Positions 15,881-23,760 of a stretch of DNA of 64,000 nucleotides are shown piece after piece; position 1 is the first letter of the stretch; each line of letters begins with the position of its first letter. The notes under the pieces are model-generated. The model was not told the DNA's origin, did no database searches, and was given only the letters and a program-made list of their open reading frames with translations. This DNA comes from Amycolatopsis palatopharyngis (lineage in GTDB: Bacteria > Actinomycetota > Actinomycetes > Mycobacteriales > Pseudonocardiaceae), in the NCBI RefSeq assembly GCF_003385185.1, contig NZ_PQHZ01000007.1, positions 1 through 64,000 on the forward strand, read 5' to 3'. The position numbers were made by a program, and so were the translations under genes.

Positions 15881-16819
15881 CTACGGCAGGGGCGCACCGA
15901 CCGGATTGGGGAACGGAATCGCACCGGGAATCAGCCTGCGGGCTATCGGGTTCAGGAGATCGGCCAGCAGCGTCAGTGATGCGTCGCTGACGGCGGCGTA
16001 CGGCGCGGCGGCCAACTCGTCGGTGCGCCGCTCGATGTGTTCACGAAGCGCCACCCCTTTCGCGGTCAGCTCACCTGGACTGCCGAGCAGATCCCGGGAC
16101 GCCAGGCGCTCGGCCGCGGCCGCCCACTCGTGGTCGGTCCAGCCCCGGCTCGGCTCGATGATCGCCCTGCTGCCGTCCTCGGCGTCGCGCAGCACGTGCG
16201 CCTGGAGTCCGTCGAGCCCTTCGGCGGCGAGAATCGCCACATGACCGTCCCCTCGGTGCTCCCTCAGGACGGTCGCGCCGTGCCACAGCGCGGCCAGCGG
16301 GTCGCTCGGCCATGGCAACGCCGCGTTGGCGGCTCCCAGTGGCCGCCCCGCCCAGTCCAGCTCTTCGACGATCCTGCGCAACACCGCGACCGCGGCACCG
16401 AGCAGGGGCTCGTCCCGGACACCGGGAAGGTGCGCCTCGAGCGCGGCGACCGCTCCCGCTGATCGTGCGAGCAGTGCCTTGGCCGGACTCGCCATCCGCC
16501 AGACCCCGGGCAGTGAGCGGGCCAGGAACGTGGGCGCGAAGTTGTAGAAGATCGCGGTGACCGGCGCGAGTCCGACGGGGCCAAGGGGTGCGGCTCGCAT
16601 CGCTACGTAACCGCGCCAGAAGCCGCGCAGTCCCACCTGTTCATGCGCGCTACGGGCCTGTGGGGTGAAGTAGGTGACGTCGTGCACCGTCTCCAGCAGA
16701 ATCCACAAACGCCTGGCCGTCGCGGCGAGGCCGGGGGACGTGCGCCGATGACCGGGTGGGTGCTGGACGCGGTCACCGGTGTCTCCATCCGTATCCCGCG
16801 TGGCTCGTTCGATCGGCAC
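15881..16819 (-). CDS. SCO6745-family protein (winged-helix-like, unknown function)
   Basis: A 312-residue soluble protein with AARRLWILLETVHDVTYFTP near the start, GLRGFWRGYVAMRAAPLGPV, and a long central region ending ALWHGATVLREHRGDGHVA. This is the SCO6745 pattern of actinobacteria, a family with a helix-turn-helix-like core but no defined role. It is divergent from a TetR gene, and a double palindromic operator lies just upstream of its GTG, so it is very likely controlled by that repressor. Typical members start near the ARRLW segment; no closer in-frame start exists, so GTG at 16819 is used with low certainty. Confidence 0.7.
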   Translation of the reverse strand: MPIERATRDTDGDTGDRVQHPPGHRRTSPGLAATARRLWILLETVHDVTYFTPQARSAHEQVGLRGFWRGYVAMRAAPLGPVGLAPVTAIFYNFAPTFLARSLPGVWRMASPAKALLARSAGAVAALEAHLPGVRDEPLLGAAVAVLRRIVEELDWAGRPLGAANAALPWPSDPLAALWHGATVLREHRGDGHVAILAAEGLDGLQAHVLRDAEDGSRAIIEPSRGWTDHEWAAAAERLASRDLLGSPGELTAKGVALREHIERRTDELAAAPYAAVSDASLTLLADLLNPIARRLIPGAIPFPNPVGAPLP

Positions 16820-16847
16820 GACACACCCGCTTCCCGACGGCCCGGCC

Positions 16848-16892
16848 AGGACGACCGTCCTAGCGGATAACTATCACTAGGACGGTCGTCCT
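16848..16892. promoter_or_regulatory. Double palindromic operator in the tetR/SCO6745 divergent promoter
   Basis: Two 15-nt arms at 16848-16862 and 16878-16892 are exact reverse complements separated by 15 nt. Each arm is itself a palindrome: AGGACG-AC-CGTCCT in the left and AGGACG-GT-CGTCCT in the right. The arrangement fits two TetR dimers binding across the divergent promoter. The right arm ends 24 nt before the tetR start. Confidence 0.85.
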
Positions 16893-16916
16893 AGTCAAGC
16901 GGTTAGAATCGCCTTC

Positions 16917-17498
16917 GTGACCGGGACCGCCACTCGCGACAAAATGATCATCACCGCCCTGCGGCTGTTTCGCACCGAGGGTTACCCGGCCACGTCCTGG
17001 CGGCGACTCGTCGAGGAGGCCGGTACGCCGTGGGGCTCGGCATACCACCATTTCCCTGGCGGTAAGGAGGAGCTGGGAGTGGCGGCGGTCGAGCTCGGTT
17101 CCGCCGTCGTACGCCGAACCGTGCGGCGGGCGTTCGAACGCGAGGAGTCCCCGGCCGAAGCCGTGCGCTGGTGGTTCGGCAAGGCAGGACAGGTACTGGT
17201 CAGGGACGAGTTCCGCAGTGGCTGTCCGCTCGCGACGATCACCCTGGAGATGACCGGGCGATCGGCTGAGCTCACCGCCGCCTGCGAACGGGCGTTCGCC
17301 GACTGGCACGCACTGCTGGCCTCCCTGCTCGGCGAAAGCGGATATGCGGACGACGTGGCGGCCGAGCTGGCATTGTCGATCATGAACAGCATCGAGGGCG
17401 CGCTGCTGTTGAGCCGCGTACGCCGCTCGACCCAGCCACTGGAACTCGCCGCCGAGCACGTGCGGCTCCTGCTCGATGCCTACGGAAAGGCGAACTGA
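16917..17498 (+). CDS. TetR/AcrR-family repressor
   Basis: A 193-residue repressor. The N-terminal helix-turn-helix is RDKMIITALRLFRTEGYPAT SWRRLV with recognition helix GTPWGSAYHHFPGGKEEL, the pattern of the LmrA/YxaF-type TetR subgroup. The C-terminal ligand domain includes FRSGCPLATITLEMTG. It probably represses itself and the divergent SCO6745-type gene through the operator at 16848-16892; the ligand is unknown. GTG start at 16917 with no clear ribosome site close by. Confidence 0.9.
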   Translation: MTGTATRDKMIITALRLFRTEGYPATSWRRLVEEAGTPWGSAYHHFPGGKEELGVAAVELGSAVVRRTVRRAFEREESPAEAVRWWFGKAGQVLVRDEFRSGCPLATITLEMTGRSAELTAACERAFADWHALLASLLGESGYADDVAAELALSIMNSIEGALLLSRVRRSTQPLELAAEHVRLLLDAYGKAN

Positions 17499-17508
17499 CC
17501 GGCGAACC

Positions 17509-18228
17509 TCAGTCGAGAGCTGCCAGGCCGAGAAAGGACGTGCACACGTCCTCGTCGCCGAGAATCTCGACCGCGGCCGGCCGCAACCGGCGCCAGAGCA
17601 GGAGCAGCAGGTCGGACGCGGTACCGCGAACCGCGACCGCCCCCTTCGCATGCGCCCTGTCGATCACCCACACACCCGCGTCGGCCCGGATCAGCCACTC
17701 CCCCGGACCGTCGGTGGCATGCAGGTGCACTCCACCGGACAGATCCTCGGGCGCCTGCGCGGGCAGGAAATGGTCGAGGAACTCGTCGATGCCGTCCACC
17801 GCGAGTTCCCGGTCGAGCGGCCGGGACCCACCGGTGGCGGACAGAATGTCCCAGCAGTGCACGGCCGTCTCCTGCGCCATGCGGCGCTGGACGAAACCAG
17901 CGTCCTGACGGGACGGCGCCCACGTCCACACCGGCTGTTCCGGGCTCAGCCGTTCCAGCGTCGCGGCCGTGTTCGCGACCCCGTAGTTGAACCAGTCGAG
18001 CAGCTCCTCGTCGGCGGGACGGTCGGGCTCGGTGTACTTCTCCGGCCCGGCAAGCGCGCCGGAGGCGATCTGCCGCCAGAAGAAATGCACCTCCCCGGTG
18101 TGCCAGACGAGGTCACCCACCGTCCACCCCGGGCAGGCCGGTACGTCCCGGTCGAGGGCTCCTCCTGCCGCGCCGGCCATCATCGCGCCGTCGCGCCGCA
18201 GTGCCGACGTGTATTCGCTGGCATACAT
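17509..18228 (-). CDS. DinB-fold maleylpyruvate isomerase family (TIGR03083-type) protein
   Basis: A 239-residue protein with the N-terminal DinB/mycothiol-dependent maleylpyruvate isomerase helix bundle: DRDVPACPGWTVGDLVWHTG (metal-type histidine), then FVQRRMAQETAVHCWDILSA with the paired E and H. A small C-terminal SCP2-like domain follows (VIDRAHAKGAVAVRGTASDL). Members are mycothiol-dependent enzymes or uncharacterised; no aromatic degradation genes adjoin it, so the substrate is unknown. It converges on the tetR gene with a 10-bp gap. Confidence 0.82.
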   Translation of the reverse strand: MYASEYTSALRRDGAMMAGAAGGALDRDVPACPGWTVGDLVWHTGEVHFFWRQIASGALAGPEKYTEPDRPADEELLDWFNYGVANTAATLERLSPEQPVWTWAPSRQDAGFVQRRMAQETAVHCWDILSATGGSRPLDRELAVDGIDEFLDHFLPAQAPEDLSGGVHLHATDGPGEWLIRADAGVWVIDRAHAKGAVAVRGTASDLLLLLWRRLRPAAVEILGDEDVCTSFLGLAALD

Positions 18229-18331
18229 GGGCGGAGCTTACCGGCCGCCGCGGGCCCGATCCGGGGTGGTGCGCACGGCGGCGTACCGCGCGCATGGCGC
18301 GGGAAGGGGTAGCCCACTAGCGTGACGAGAC

Positions 18332-19060
18332 ATGATCGGCTTGCCAGGAAACATCACGGCGTGTCTCTTCGATCTCGACGGGGTACTGACCTCCACGGCA
18401 GCCCTGCACCGTGAGGCGTGGAAACAAACGTTCGACGCGTTCCTCACCGATCGCGACGGCGCCGATTTCCGCGAGTTCACCGTGCAGGACTACGCCTCGT
18501 ATGTGGACGGCAGGCCGCGCGCCGACGGCGTACGTGAATTCCTCGCCTCCCGTGGTATCGAACTCGAAGAGGGCACGCCGGAGGATTCGCCAGAGGCCAA
18601 TACCGTGAACGGTGTCGGCAATCGCAAGAACACCCTGCTGATGCGGGTGATCTCCGAACGCGGGGTGGACGCCTTCCCCGGCTCCGTGCGCTACCTGCGC
18701 GCGGTCAGGACGGCGGGACTCGCCATCGGCGTGGTCACCTCTTCGGCCAACGGCGAGACGGTGCTGGAGCACGCGGGGCTGGCCGAGTTCGTCGACGCCC
18801 GCGTCGACGGGCTGACGATCCGCGAGGATGGCCTGCGCGGCAAACCCGCCCCTGACTCGTTTCTGGCAGGCGCGCGAGCGCTCGGGGTCGAGCCCGGGAA
18901 CGCCGCCGTGTTCGAGGACGCGCTCGCCGGGGTACGAGCCGGAAAGGACGGTGCGTTCGGTTACGTCGTCGGGGTCAACCGGGCCGGCCAGGCCGATGCC
19001 CTGCGGGACGAGGGAGCCGACATCGTCGTGGACGACCTCGCCGAACTGCTGGAGGAGTGA
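18332..19060 (+). CDS. pgmB: Beta-phosphoglucomutase family HAD phosphatase
   Basis: A 242-residue HAD protein. Motif 1 is LFDLDGVLTSTAALHREAWK with the nucleophilic and general acid aspartates, motif 2 lies in GVVTSS, and motif 4 is VFEDALAGVRAGKDG. Beta-phosphoglucomutase converts beta-glucose 1-phosphate to glucose 6-phosphate. The stop overlaps the start region of the GH65 gene, whose enzyme would release beta-glucose 1-phosphate, so the two form a disaccharide-phosphorolysis pathway. M. tuberculosis has an equivalent pair (Rv3400-Rv3401). Confidence 0.88.
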   Translation: MIGLPGNITACLFDLDGVLTSTAALHREAWKQTFDAFLTDRDGADFREFTVQDYASYVDGRPRADGVREFLASRGIELEEGTPEDSPEANTVNGVGNRKNTLLMRVISERGVDAFPGSVRYLRAVRTAGLAIGVVTSSANGETVLEHAGLAEFVDARVDGLTIREDGLRGKPAPDSFLAGARALGVEPGNAAVFEDALAGVRAGKDGAFGYVVGVNRAGQADALRDEGADIVVDDLAELLEE

Positions 19061-19062
19061 GG

Positions 19063-21429
19063 ATGAGCGACCGAAGGCGCAACTACGAGACCGCACCGTG
19101 GGAACTGCGCTGGCGCGGGCTCGACCTCAGCCAGTTGCACCGGACCGAATCGACCTTCGCGCTGTCCAACGGCCACATCGGACTGCGCGGCAGCCTCGAT
19201 GAGGGGGAGCCGAGCGGCCTGCCGGGCAGCTATCTCAACGGATTCCACGAAAAGCACGAACTCCCGTACGCCGAGGCCGGGTACGGCTATCCCGAGGCGG
19301 GCGAGACGGTCGTCAACGTCACCGACGGAAAGATCATCCGGCTGCTCGTGCAGGATGAGCCACTGGACATGCGCTACGGCAGCGCCGAAGCGCACGAACG
19401 GGTGCTGGACTTCCGGTCGGGAACATTGCGCCGCACCACGGAATGGACCTCCCCGACCGGACGCCGTGTCCGGGTACACACCGAACGCCTGGTGTCGTTC
19501 ACCCAGCGCGCGGTGGCGGCGATCCGCTACGAGGTCGAGCCACTCGACGACGATGTGCAACTCGTGGTGCAGTCGGATCTGCTGGCCAACGAACCGATCG
19601 AGTCCGAGGCAGGCGATCCCAGGGTCGCCGCCGCACTGGAGTCCCCGCTGGTGTCCGAGTTCTCCGCCGCGGAGGACCTGCGGGCGGTACTGGTCCACCA
19701 CACCCGGTCGTCCGGGCTGAAAATGGCGGCCGCCATGGACCACGAGATCGAGGCGCCGGATGGCATGCGTACACAGATCTCCGTCGAGGCCGATCTCGCC
19801 AGGCTGACCGTCGCCGTGGACGTGCCGCTCGGCGAACGGCTGCGCCTGACGAAGTTCCTCGGCTACGGCTGGTCGGCGCAGCGTTCCGCGCCCGCGGTGC
19901 GCGCCCAGGTGGACGCCGCACTCGCCGGGGCCATGCAAACCGGCTGGGATGGACTACTCGAGGAGCAGCGTTCGTTCCTCGACCGGTTCTGGGCATCCGC
20001 CGACGTGGAGATCGACGGCGATCCGGAACTACAGCAGGCCGTCAGGTTCGCGCTGTTCCACATCCTGCAAGCCTCGGCACGGGGTGAGAGCCGGGCCATC
20101 CCGGGCAAGGGACTGACCGGTCCCGGCTATGACGGTCACGCGTTCTGGGACAGCGAGATGTTCGTCCTGCCTGTCCTGACCTACACCATGCCCGAGGCAG
20201 CGAGGGATGCGTTGCGCTGGCGGCATTCCACAATAGACGAAGCGCGGGACAGGGCTCGGCAACTGGGACTGCGCGGCACAGCGTTCCCGTGGCGCTCAAT
20301 CAGCGGATCCGAGTGTTCGGCGTACTGGCCAGCGGGAACCGCTGCCTTTCACGTGAACGCCGCGGTCGCGGACGCCGTCGTGCGCTACGTGAACGCTACG
20401 GGCGACACGGACTTCGAACGGGAGATCGGCGCCGAGTTGCTGCTGGAAACCGCGCGGCTGTGGGAGTCCCTCGGCCACCATGACGCGCACGGCGGATTTC
20501 GCATCGACGGTGTCACCGGTCCCGACGAGTACTCGGCCATCTCCGACAACAATGTCTACACCAACCTGATGGCTCAGCGGAATCTACGCACGGCGAGCGC
20601 GACCTGCGAGCGATATCCGGAGGTCGCGGCCCAGTTCGACGTGACGGCCGAGGAAATCGGCCGCTGGCGGGCGGCCGCCGACGCGATGTGCATGCCGTAT
20701 GACGACCTGCTCGGGGTGCATCCGCAGTCGGAATCCTTCACCAGTCACGCCGAATGGGACTTCGCCGGCACTCCGGCCGACCACTACCCGCTGATGCTGA
20801 ACTATCCCTATTTCGACCTCTATCGCAAGCAGGTGATCAAGCAGGCCGACCTCGTTCTCGCCATGCACACCTGCGGAAACTCGTTCGACGCCGAGCAGAA
20901 GCGGCGAAACTTCGCCTACTACGAGGCACGGACTGTCCGTGACTCCTCCCTGTCCGCCGGTACGCAGGCGGTGCTGGCAGCCGAGGTCGGACATTCGGAC
21001 CTGGCTTACGACTATCTAGCCGAAGCCGCGCTGACCGATCTGCACGATCTGCACGACAACGTGCGCAACGGCCTGCATATGGCGTCGCTCGCCGGCGCCT
21101 GGCTCGCGGCCGTCGCCGGATTCGGCGGTATGCGTGACCACGGGGGCGAACTCACGTTCGCCCCCCGGTTACCGAACGAACTGACCGGCATAACCTTCCG
21201 GATGTGTGTGCGGGACAGCCGGTTCTCCGTCCAGATCGGACGCTCCGAGGCCGTGTACCGGCTACTGTCCGGTCCACCGCTGAAACTGAGTCACTACGGG
21301 GCCCCGCTGATCCTCGACGGTGAGGACGCGGTGGCCACGATTCCCCCGCAGGATCAGCTTCCCAGGCCCGCGCAACCGCCGGGACTGGAACCGACGCGAA
21401 GGCAGGCAGGCGGTGTTCCGCACGACTGA
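19063..21429 (+). CDS. Glycoside hydrolase family 65 phosphorylase (maltose/trehalose/kojibiose type)
   Basis: A 788-residue inverting disaccharide phosphorylase. The N-terminal domain begins YETAPWELRWRGLDLSQLHR and ESTFALSNGHIGLRGSLDEG. The (alpha/alpha)6 catalytic domain contains GYDGHAFWDSEMFVLPVLTY, ISGSECSAYWPAGTAAFHVN and the catalytic acid in GVTGPDEYSAISDNNVYTN (the E of GPDEY). A beta-sandwich C-terminal domain follows. The exact disaccharide cannot be read from sequence. ATG at 19063 has GGAGGAG 5 nt upstream; a GTG two codons earlier is possible. The last 20 residues are an unstructured polar tail. Confidence 0.88.
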   Translation: MSDRRRNYETAPWELRWRGLDLSQLHRTESTFALSNGHIGLRGSLDEGEPSGLPGSYLNGFHEKHELPYAEAGYGYPEAGETVVNVTDGKIIRLLVQDEPLDMRYGSAEAHERVLDFRSGTLRRTTEWTSPTGRRVRVHTERLVSFTQRAVAAIRYEVEPLDDDVQLVVQSDLLANEPIESEAGDPRVAAALESPLVSEFSAAEDLRAVLVHHTRSSGLKMAAAMDHEIEAPDGMRTQISVEADLARLTVAVDVPLGERLRLTKFLGYGWSAQRSAPAVRAQVDAALAGAMQTGWDGLLEEQRSFLDRFWASADVEIDGDPELQQAVRFALFHILQASARGESRAIPGKGLTGPGYDGHAFWDSEMFVLPVLTYTMPEAARDALRWRHSTIDEARDRARQLGLRGTAFPWRSISGSECSAYWPAGTAAFHVNAAVADAVVRYVNATGDTDFEREIGAELLLETARLWESLGHHDAHGGFRIDGVTGPDEYSAISDNNVYTNLMAQRNLRTASATCERYPEVAAQFDVTAEEIGRWRAAADAMCMPYDDLLGVHPQSESFTSHAEWDFAGTPADHYPLMLNYPYFDLYRKQVIKQADLVLAMHTCGNSFDAEQKRRNFAYYEARTVRDSSLSAGTQAVLAAEVGHSDLAYDYLAEAALTDLHDLHDNVRNGLHMASLAGAWLAAVAGFGGMRDHGGELTFAPRLPNELTGITFRMCVRDSRFSVQIGRSEAVYRLLSGPPLKLSHYGAPLILDGEDAVATIPPQDQLPRPAQPPGLEPTRRQAGGVPHD

Positions 21430-21443
21430 GCCACCAGGAGCGG

Positions 21444-21719
21444 TCAGTCGGGCGGTTCCGGCACCGGTTCCTCGCCATCGTCGGTGTTCGTCACCCCACG
21501 AGTGCGCCCGCGCTTACCTGGCGGACCGATCTCGCCGGTGTTCGGCGGTCCGCCGGTGTTCGGCGGTCCGCCGACATCCTCGGTACCGCCGATGCCGGTG
21601 TCCCGCCCCGGAGCAGGAGGTATGTCCGAGCTGGGCACGGTGGGCACGACGTCCTCGCTGTCCTCGCGGCCATCGGCGTCCTGGCCGTCACGACGGCCTC
21701 GCTCGCTATGCGGGTACAT
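21444..21719 (-). CDS. Hypothetical proline/glycine-rich acidic protein
   Basis: A 91-residue low-complexity protein beginning MYPHSERGRRDGQDADGRED, with the duplicated GGPPNT element encoded by an 18-bp direct repeat at about 21537-21573. No membrane segment or known domain. GGAGG is 13 nt before the ATG, longer than ideal. The frame is the most plausible of those open here, but the gene is not certain. It lies 29 bp downstream of the ppx-type gene. Confidence 0.45.
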   Translation of the reverse strand: MYPHSERGRRDGQDADGREDSEDVVPTVPSSDIPPAPGRDTGIGGTEDVGGPPNTGGPPNTGEIGPPGKRGRTRGVTNTDDGEEPVPEPPD

Positions 21720-21748
21720 GGCTCTCGCATACCCTCCTCAGCGCGAAC

Positions 21749-22726
21749 TCACGCCGCCCAGCCACTCGTGGACGAGCTGAAATCCGCCTGCTCCATCAAC
21801 GCCAGCAACAATCCGTGCGTTGTCGACCACGGGCAGATCGCGGCAGGACCGCCGAAAACGGTCAGCAGTGCCTCCGCCACTACGGCTCCCGCGACGGCCT
21901 GCTGCGCTCGGCTACGCGAGATTCCCGGCAGCTCGGCCCTGCGGTCGGGAGGCAACATCGCGAGCCGCGGAATCTGCCTGCGCAGCTCGTCCAGATGCAG
22001 GTCCCGCGCACTCATCGGAGCCTCGCGTTGCGGCCGCGCCCCCGCCAGCCGTGCCAGTTGCCGCAACACCTTTGAGCAGCCGACGGTGCGGTATCCCCGC
22101 AACAGTTTCTCGTCCTCACCGAGGGCGTCCCGCACTCGTTCGAGGGCGTACTCCCGCAGGGCAGCCAGCCGCTTCTCCGAAGGCCGCTCGGTGTCGAGCC
22201 AGGTCCTGGTCATCTCCCGTGCGCCGAGCTTCAGCGATCTGGCGAACGCGGCCCGTTCCCCGGTACCCGCGGCGAGTTCGACCGTCCCACCGCCGATGTC
22301 GAGCACCAACAGCGGGCCGGCCGCCGCGCCGTACCAACGGCGAGCGGCGAGATAGGACAGTTCCGCCTCGCGCGTCCCCGAGAAGGTGCGCAGTTGTGTC
22401 CCGGTCGCGGCGCGCACGGTGGCCAGCACCTCACGCGAGTTGCGGGCGTCGCGAATGGACGAAGTGGCGAACGAGAACACGTCACGCACATCGTGTGCTT
22501 CGGCGACCTTGTTCGCGTTCCGGACGCCGTCGACAACAGCACGGACACCCTCCGGGCCCAGCCTGCCCGAGGAGTCCAACGCCCGGTCGAGGCGCAGGCG
22601 CGTCTTGTGCGTCAGCGCGGGCTCCAAGGGAGTCCCGCCTCGTGGAACCACGACCAACCGAGCACTGAAGGCCCCCACGTCGAGGACACCCACCATCGAC
22701 TCAGCCGCCTGATCCACACGCAGCAC
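21749..22726 (-). CDS. Ppx/GppA phosphatase family protein
   Basis: A 325-residue protein of the actin-fold exopolyphosphatase/guanosine pentaphosphate phosphatase family. It shows MVGVLDVGAFSARLVVVPRG (phosphate loop 1; D of DVG), FATSSIRDARNSREVL, the FSGTREAELSY segment with the catalytic-type glutamate, and LVLDIGGGTVELAAG (phosphate loop 2). Actinobacteria usually carry two short Ppx homologues; this one starts at a GTG with GGAGG 9 nt upstream. It is divergent from the sortase-like gene across a 297-bp gap and probably acts on polyphosphate or (p)ppGpp; specificity is not readable. Confidence 0.87.
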   Translation of the reverse strand: MLRVDQAAESMVGVLDVGAFSARLVVVPRGGTPLEPALTHKTRLRLDRALDSSGRLGPEGVRAVVDGVRNANKVAEAHDVRDVFSFATSSIRDARNSREVLATVRAATGTQLRTFSGTREAELSYLAARRWYGAAAGPLLVLDIGGGTVELAAGTGERAAFARSLKLGAREMTRTWLDTERPSEKRLAALREYALERVRDALGEDEKLLRGYRTVGCSKVLRQLARLAGARPQREAPMSARDLHLDELRRQIPRLAMLPPDRRAELPGISRSRAQQAVAGAVVAEALLTVFGGPAAICPWSTTHGLLLALMEQADFSSSTSGWAA

Positions 22727-23023
22727 CGTGTCGCACCTCCATACCTAGTCATCCGGGAGATCAGGGTTCCCCGGGGCCGGGGCACCGAAACGCGAGCGCG
22801 CCGCCAGGGGCGGCGGCAAGAGGTAACATTCCGATAACCCAAATGGGTGAATATACCAAGTACCTTCGGATCGTCGTAACACTATGTCCCTTTTGCGGCG
22901 ATCTGTAGGTATCGGCCATTCGTGGTTCCGAGTGCGAGCCGCAGGCCTGACCAGCACTGTTAGTAGGACGAGGGGGCTCAGGATGTCTGTTCCAGGTTCC
23001 GTTCCGCCAACCATCGACGACAG
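22727..23023. other. Intergenic region between ppx-type gene and sortase-like gene
   Basis: About 300 bp without a coding feature. It includes an AT-richer stretch near 22825-22890 and the short inverted repeat ACCCA-AA-TGGGT at about 22839-22850, possibly an operator. No promoter could be assigned with confidence. Confidence 0.4.
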
Positions 23024-23731
23024 GTGGTGAATCGAGTGGGTGATAACCGACGCAGAGAGTTCCTCCGCCTCACAGCCGCTGCCGGTGCGGTGGTGGTGAC
23101 GCTGGCCGGTGTCCTGGCGGGAGTCGGCCTCATCCTCGCCAACTCCGCGACCAAGGGCAACGCCTCGAGCGTCGCCGCCGGAGCGGCCCAGGCAACGGCG
23201 AAGCAGGCCGGCCAGCGATCCACAACGGTCACGGCAGGCCAGACGCCGGACGCCGTGGACGCACTGGACCCCTCGGCGCCGCGCTCGCTCTCGATCCCGG
23301 CCATCGGACTCGGCCTGGACAGCGTCATCGAACTCGGACAGACCTCCTACGGCGCGATGGAGGTGCCCGGTAACGCCGGAACCGTCGGCTGGTTCACCCA
23401 GAGCAAAACGCCCGGCGAGCGTGGGGTCTGCGTACTCGCCGGACACATCCGATTCGCCCATGAACGAGGCGCGTTCTACCAACTGGCCGAACTCTCGCCG
23501 GGCGACATCGTGAACGTGACACGACAGGACGGCAGCTCGGCCGAGTTCACGGTGTACCGGGTCGAGAGCCATCCCGATGCCACCGGTGGACAGGCACGAG
23601 CGGCAGGCACCGCGGCGACCGGCGACACTCCGGAACTACGGCTCGTGACCGGCGGCGCGAGATTCGACTCGCTGCCCGGCGAACACGTCAACGAGCTGAT
23701 CGTGTTCGCCAGGCTGACCGGCACCACCTGA
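23024..23731 (+). CDS. Class E/F-type sortase-fold protein lacking the catalytic cysteine
   Basis: A 235-residue protein with an N-terminal membrane anchor (about residues 17-39), a low-complexity linker and a sortase domain: SLSIPAIGLGLDSVIELGQT, GNAGTVGWFTQSKTPGE, CVLAGHIRF with the catalytic-position histidine (H141), and ELRLVTGGARFDSL. Sortases attach proteins to the wall through a cysteine in a TLxTC motif; here the residue after T209 is glycine, so transpeptidase activity is not expected. Cys136, near His141, is not at the known catalytic position. No LPXTG-type substrate gene adjoins. Several GTG starts are possible (23024, 23027, 23036). Confidence 0.8.
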   Translation: MVNRVGDNRRREFLRLTAAAGAVVVTLAGVLAGVGLILANSATKGNASSVAAGAAQATAKQAGQRSTTVTAGQTPDAVDALDPSAPRSLSIPAIGLGLDSVIELGQTSYGAMEVPGNAGTVGWFTQSKTPGERGVCVLAGHIRFAHERGAFYQLAELSPGDIVNVTRQDGSSAEFTVYRVESHPDATGGQARAAGTAATGDTPELRLVTGGARFDSLPGEHVNELIVFARLTGTT

Positions 23732-23760
23732 CCTTCGGCCAATCCCGCACCCACTCGTTA

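Noticed and set aside
21491..21730. Alternative ORF overlapping the hypothetical protein at 21444-21719
   Set aside because: Its composition (Arg/Thr/Ala from shifted reading) looks like a frame shadow, and its start codon is only 2 nt from the GGAGG.
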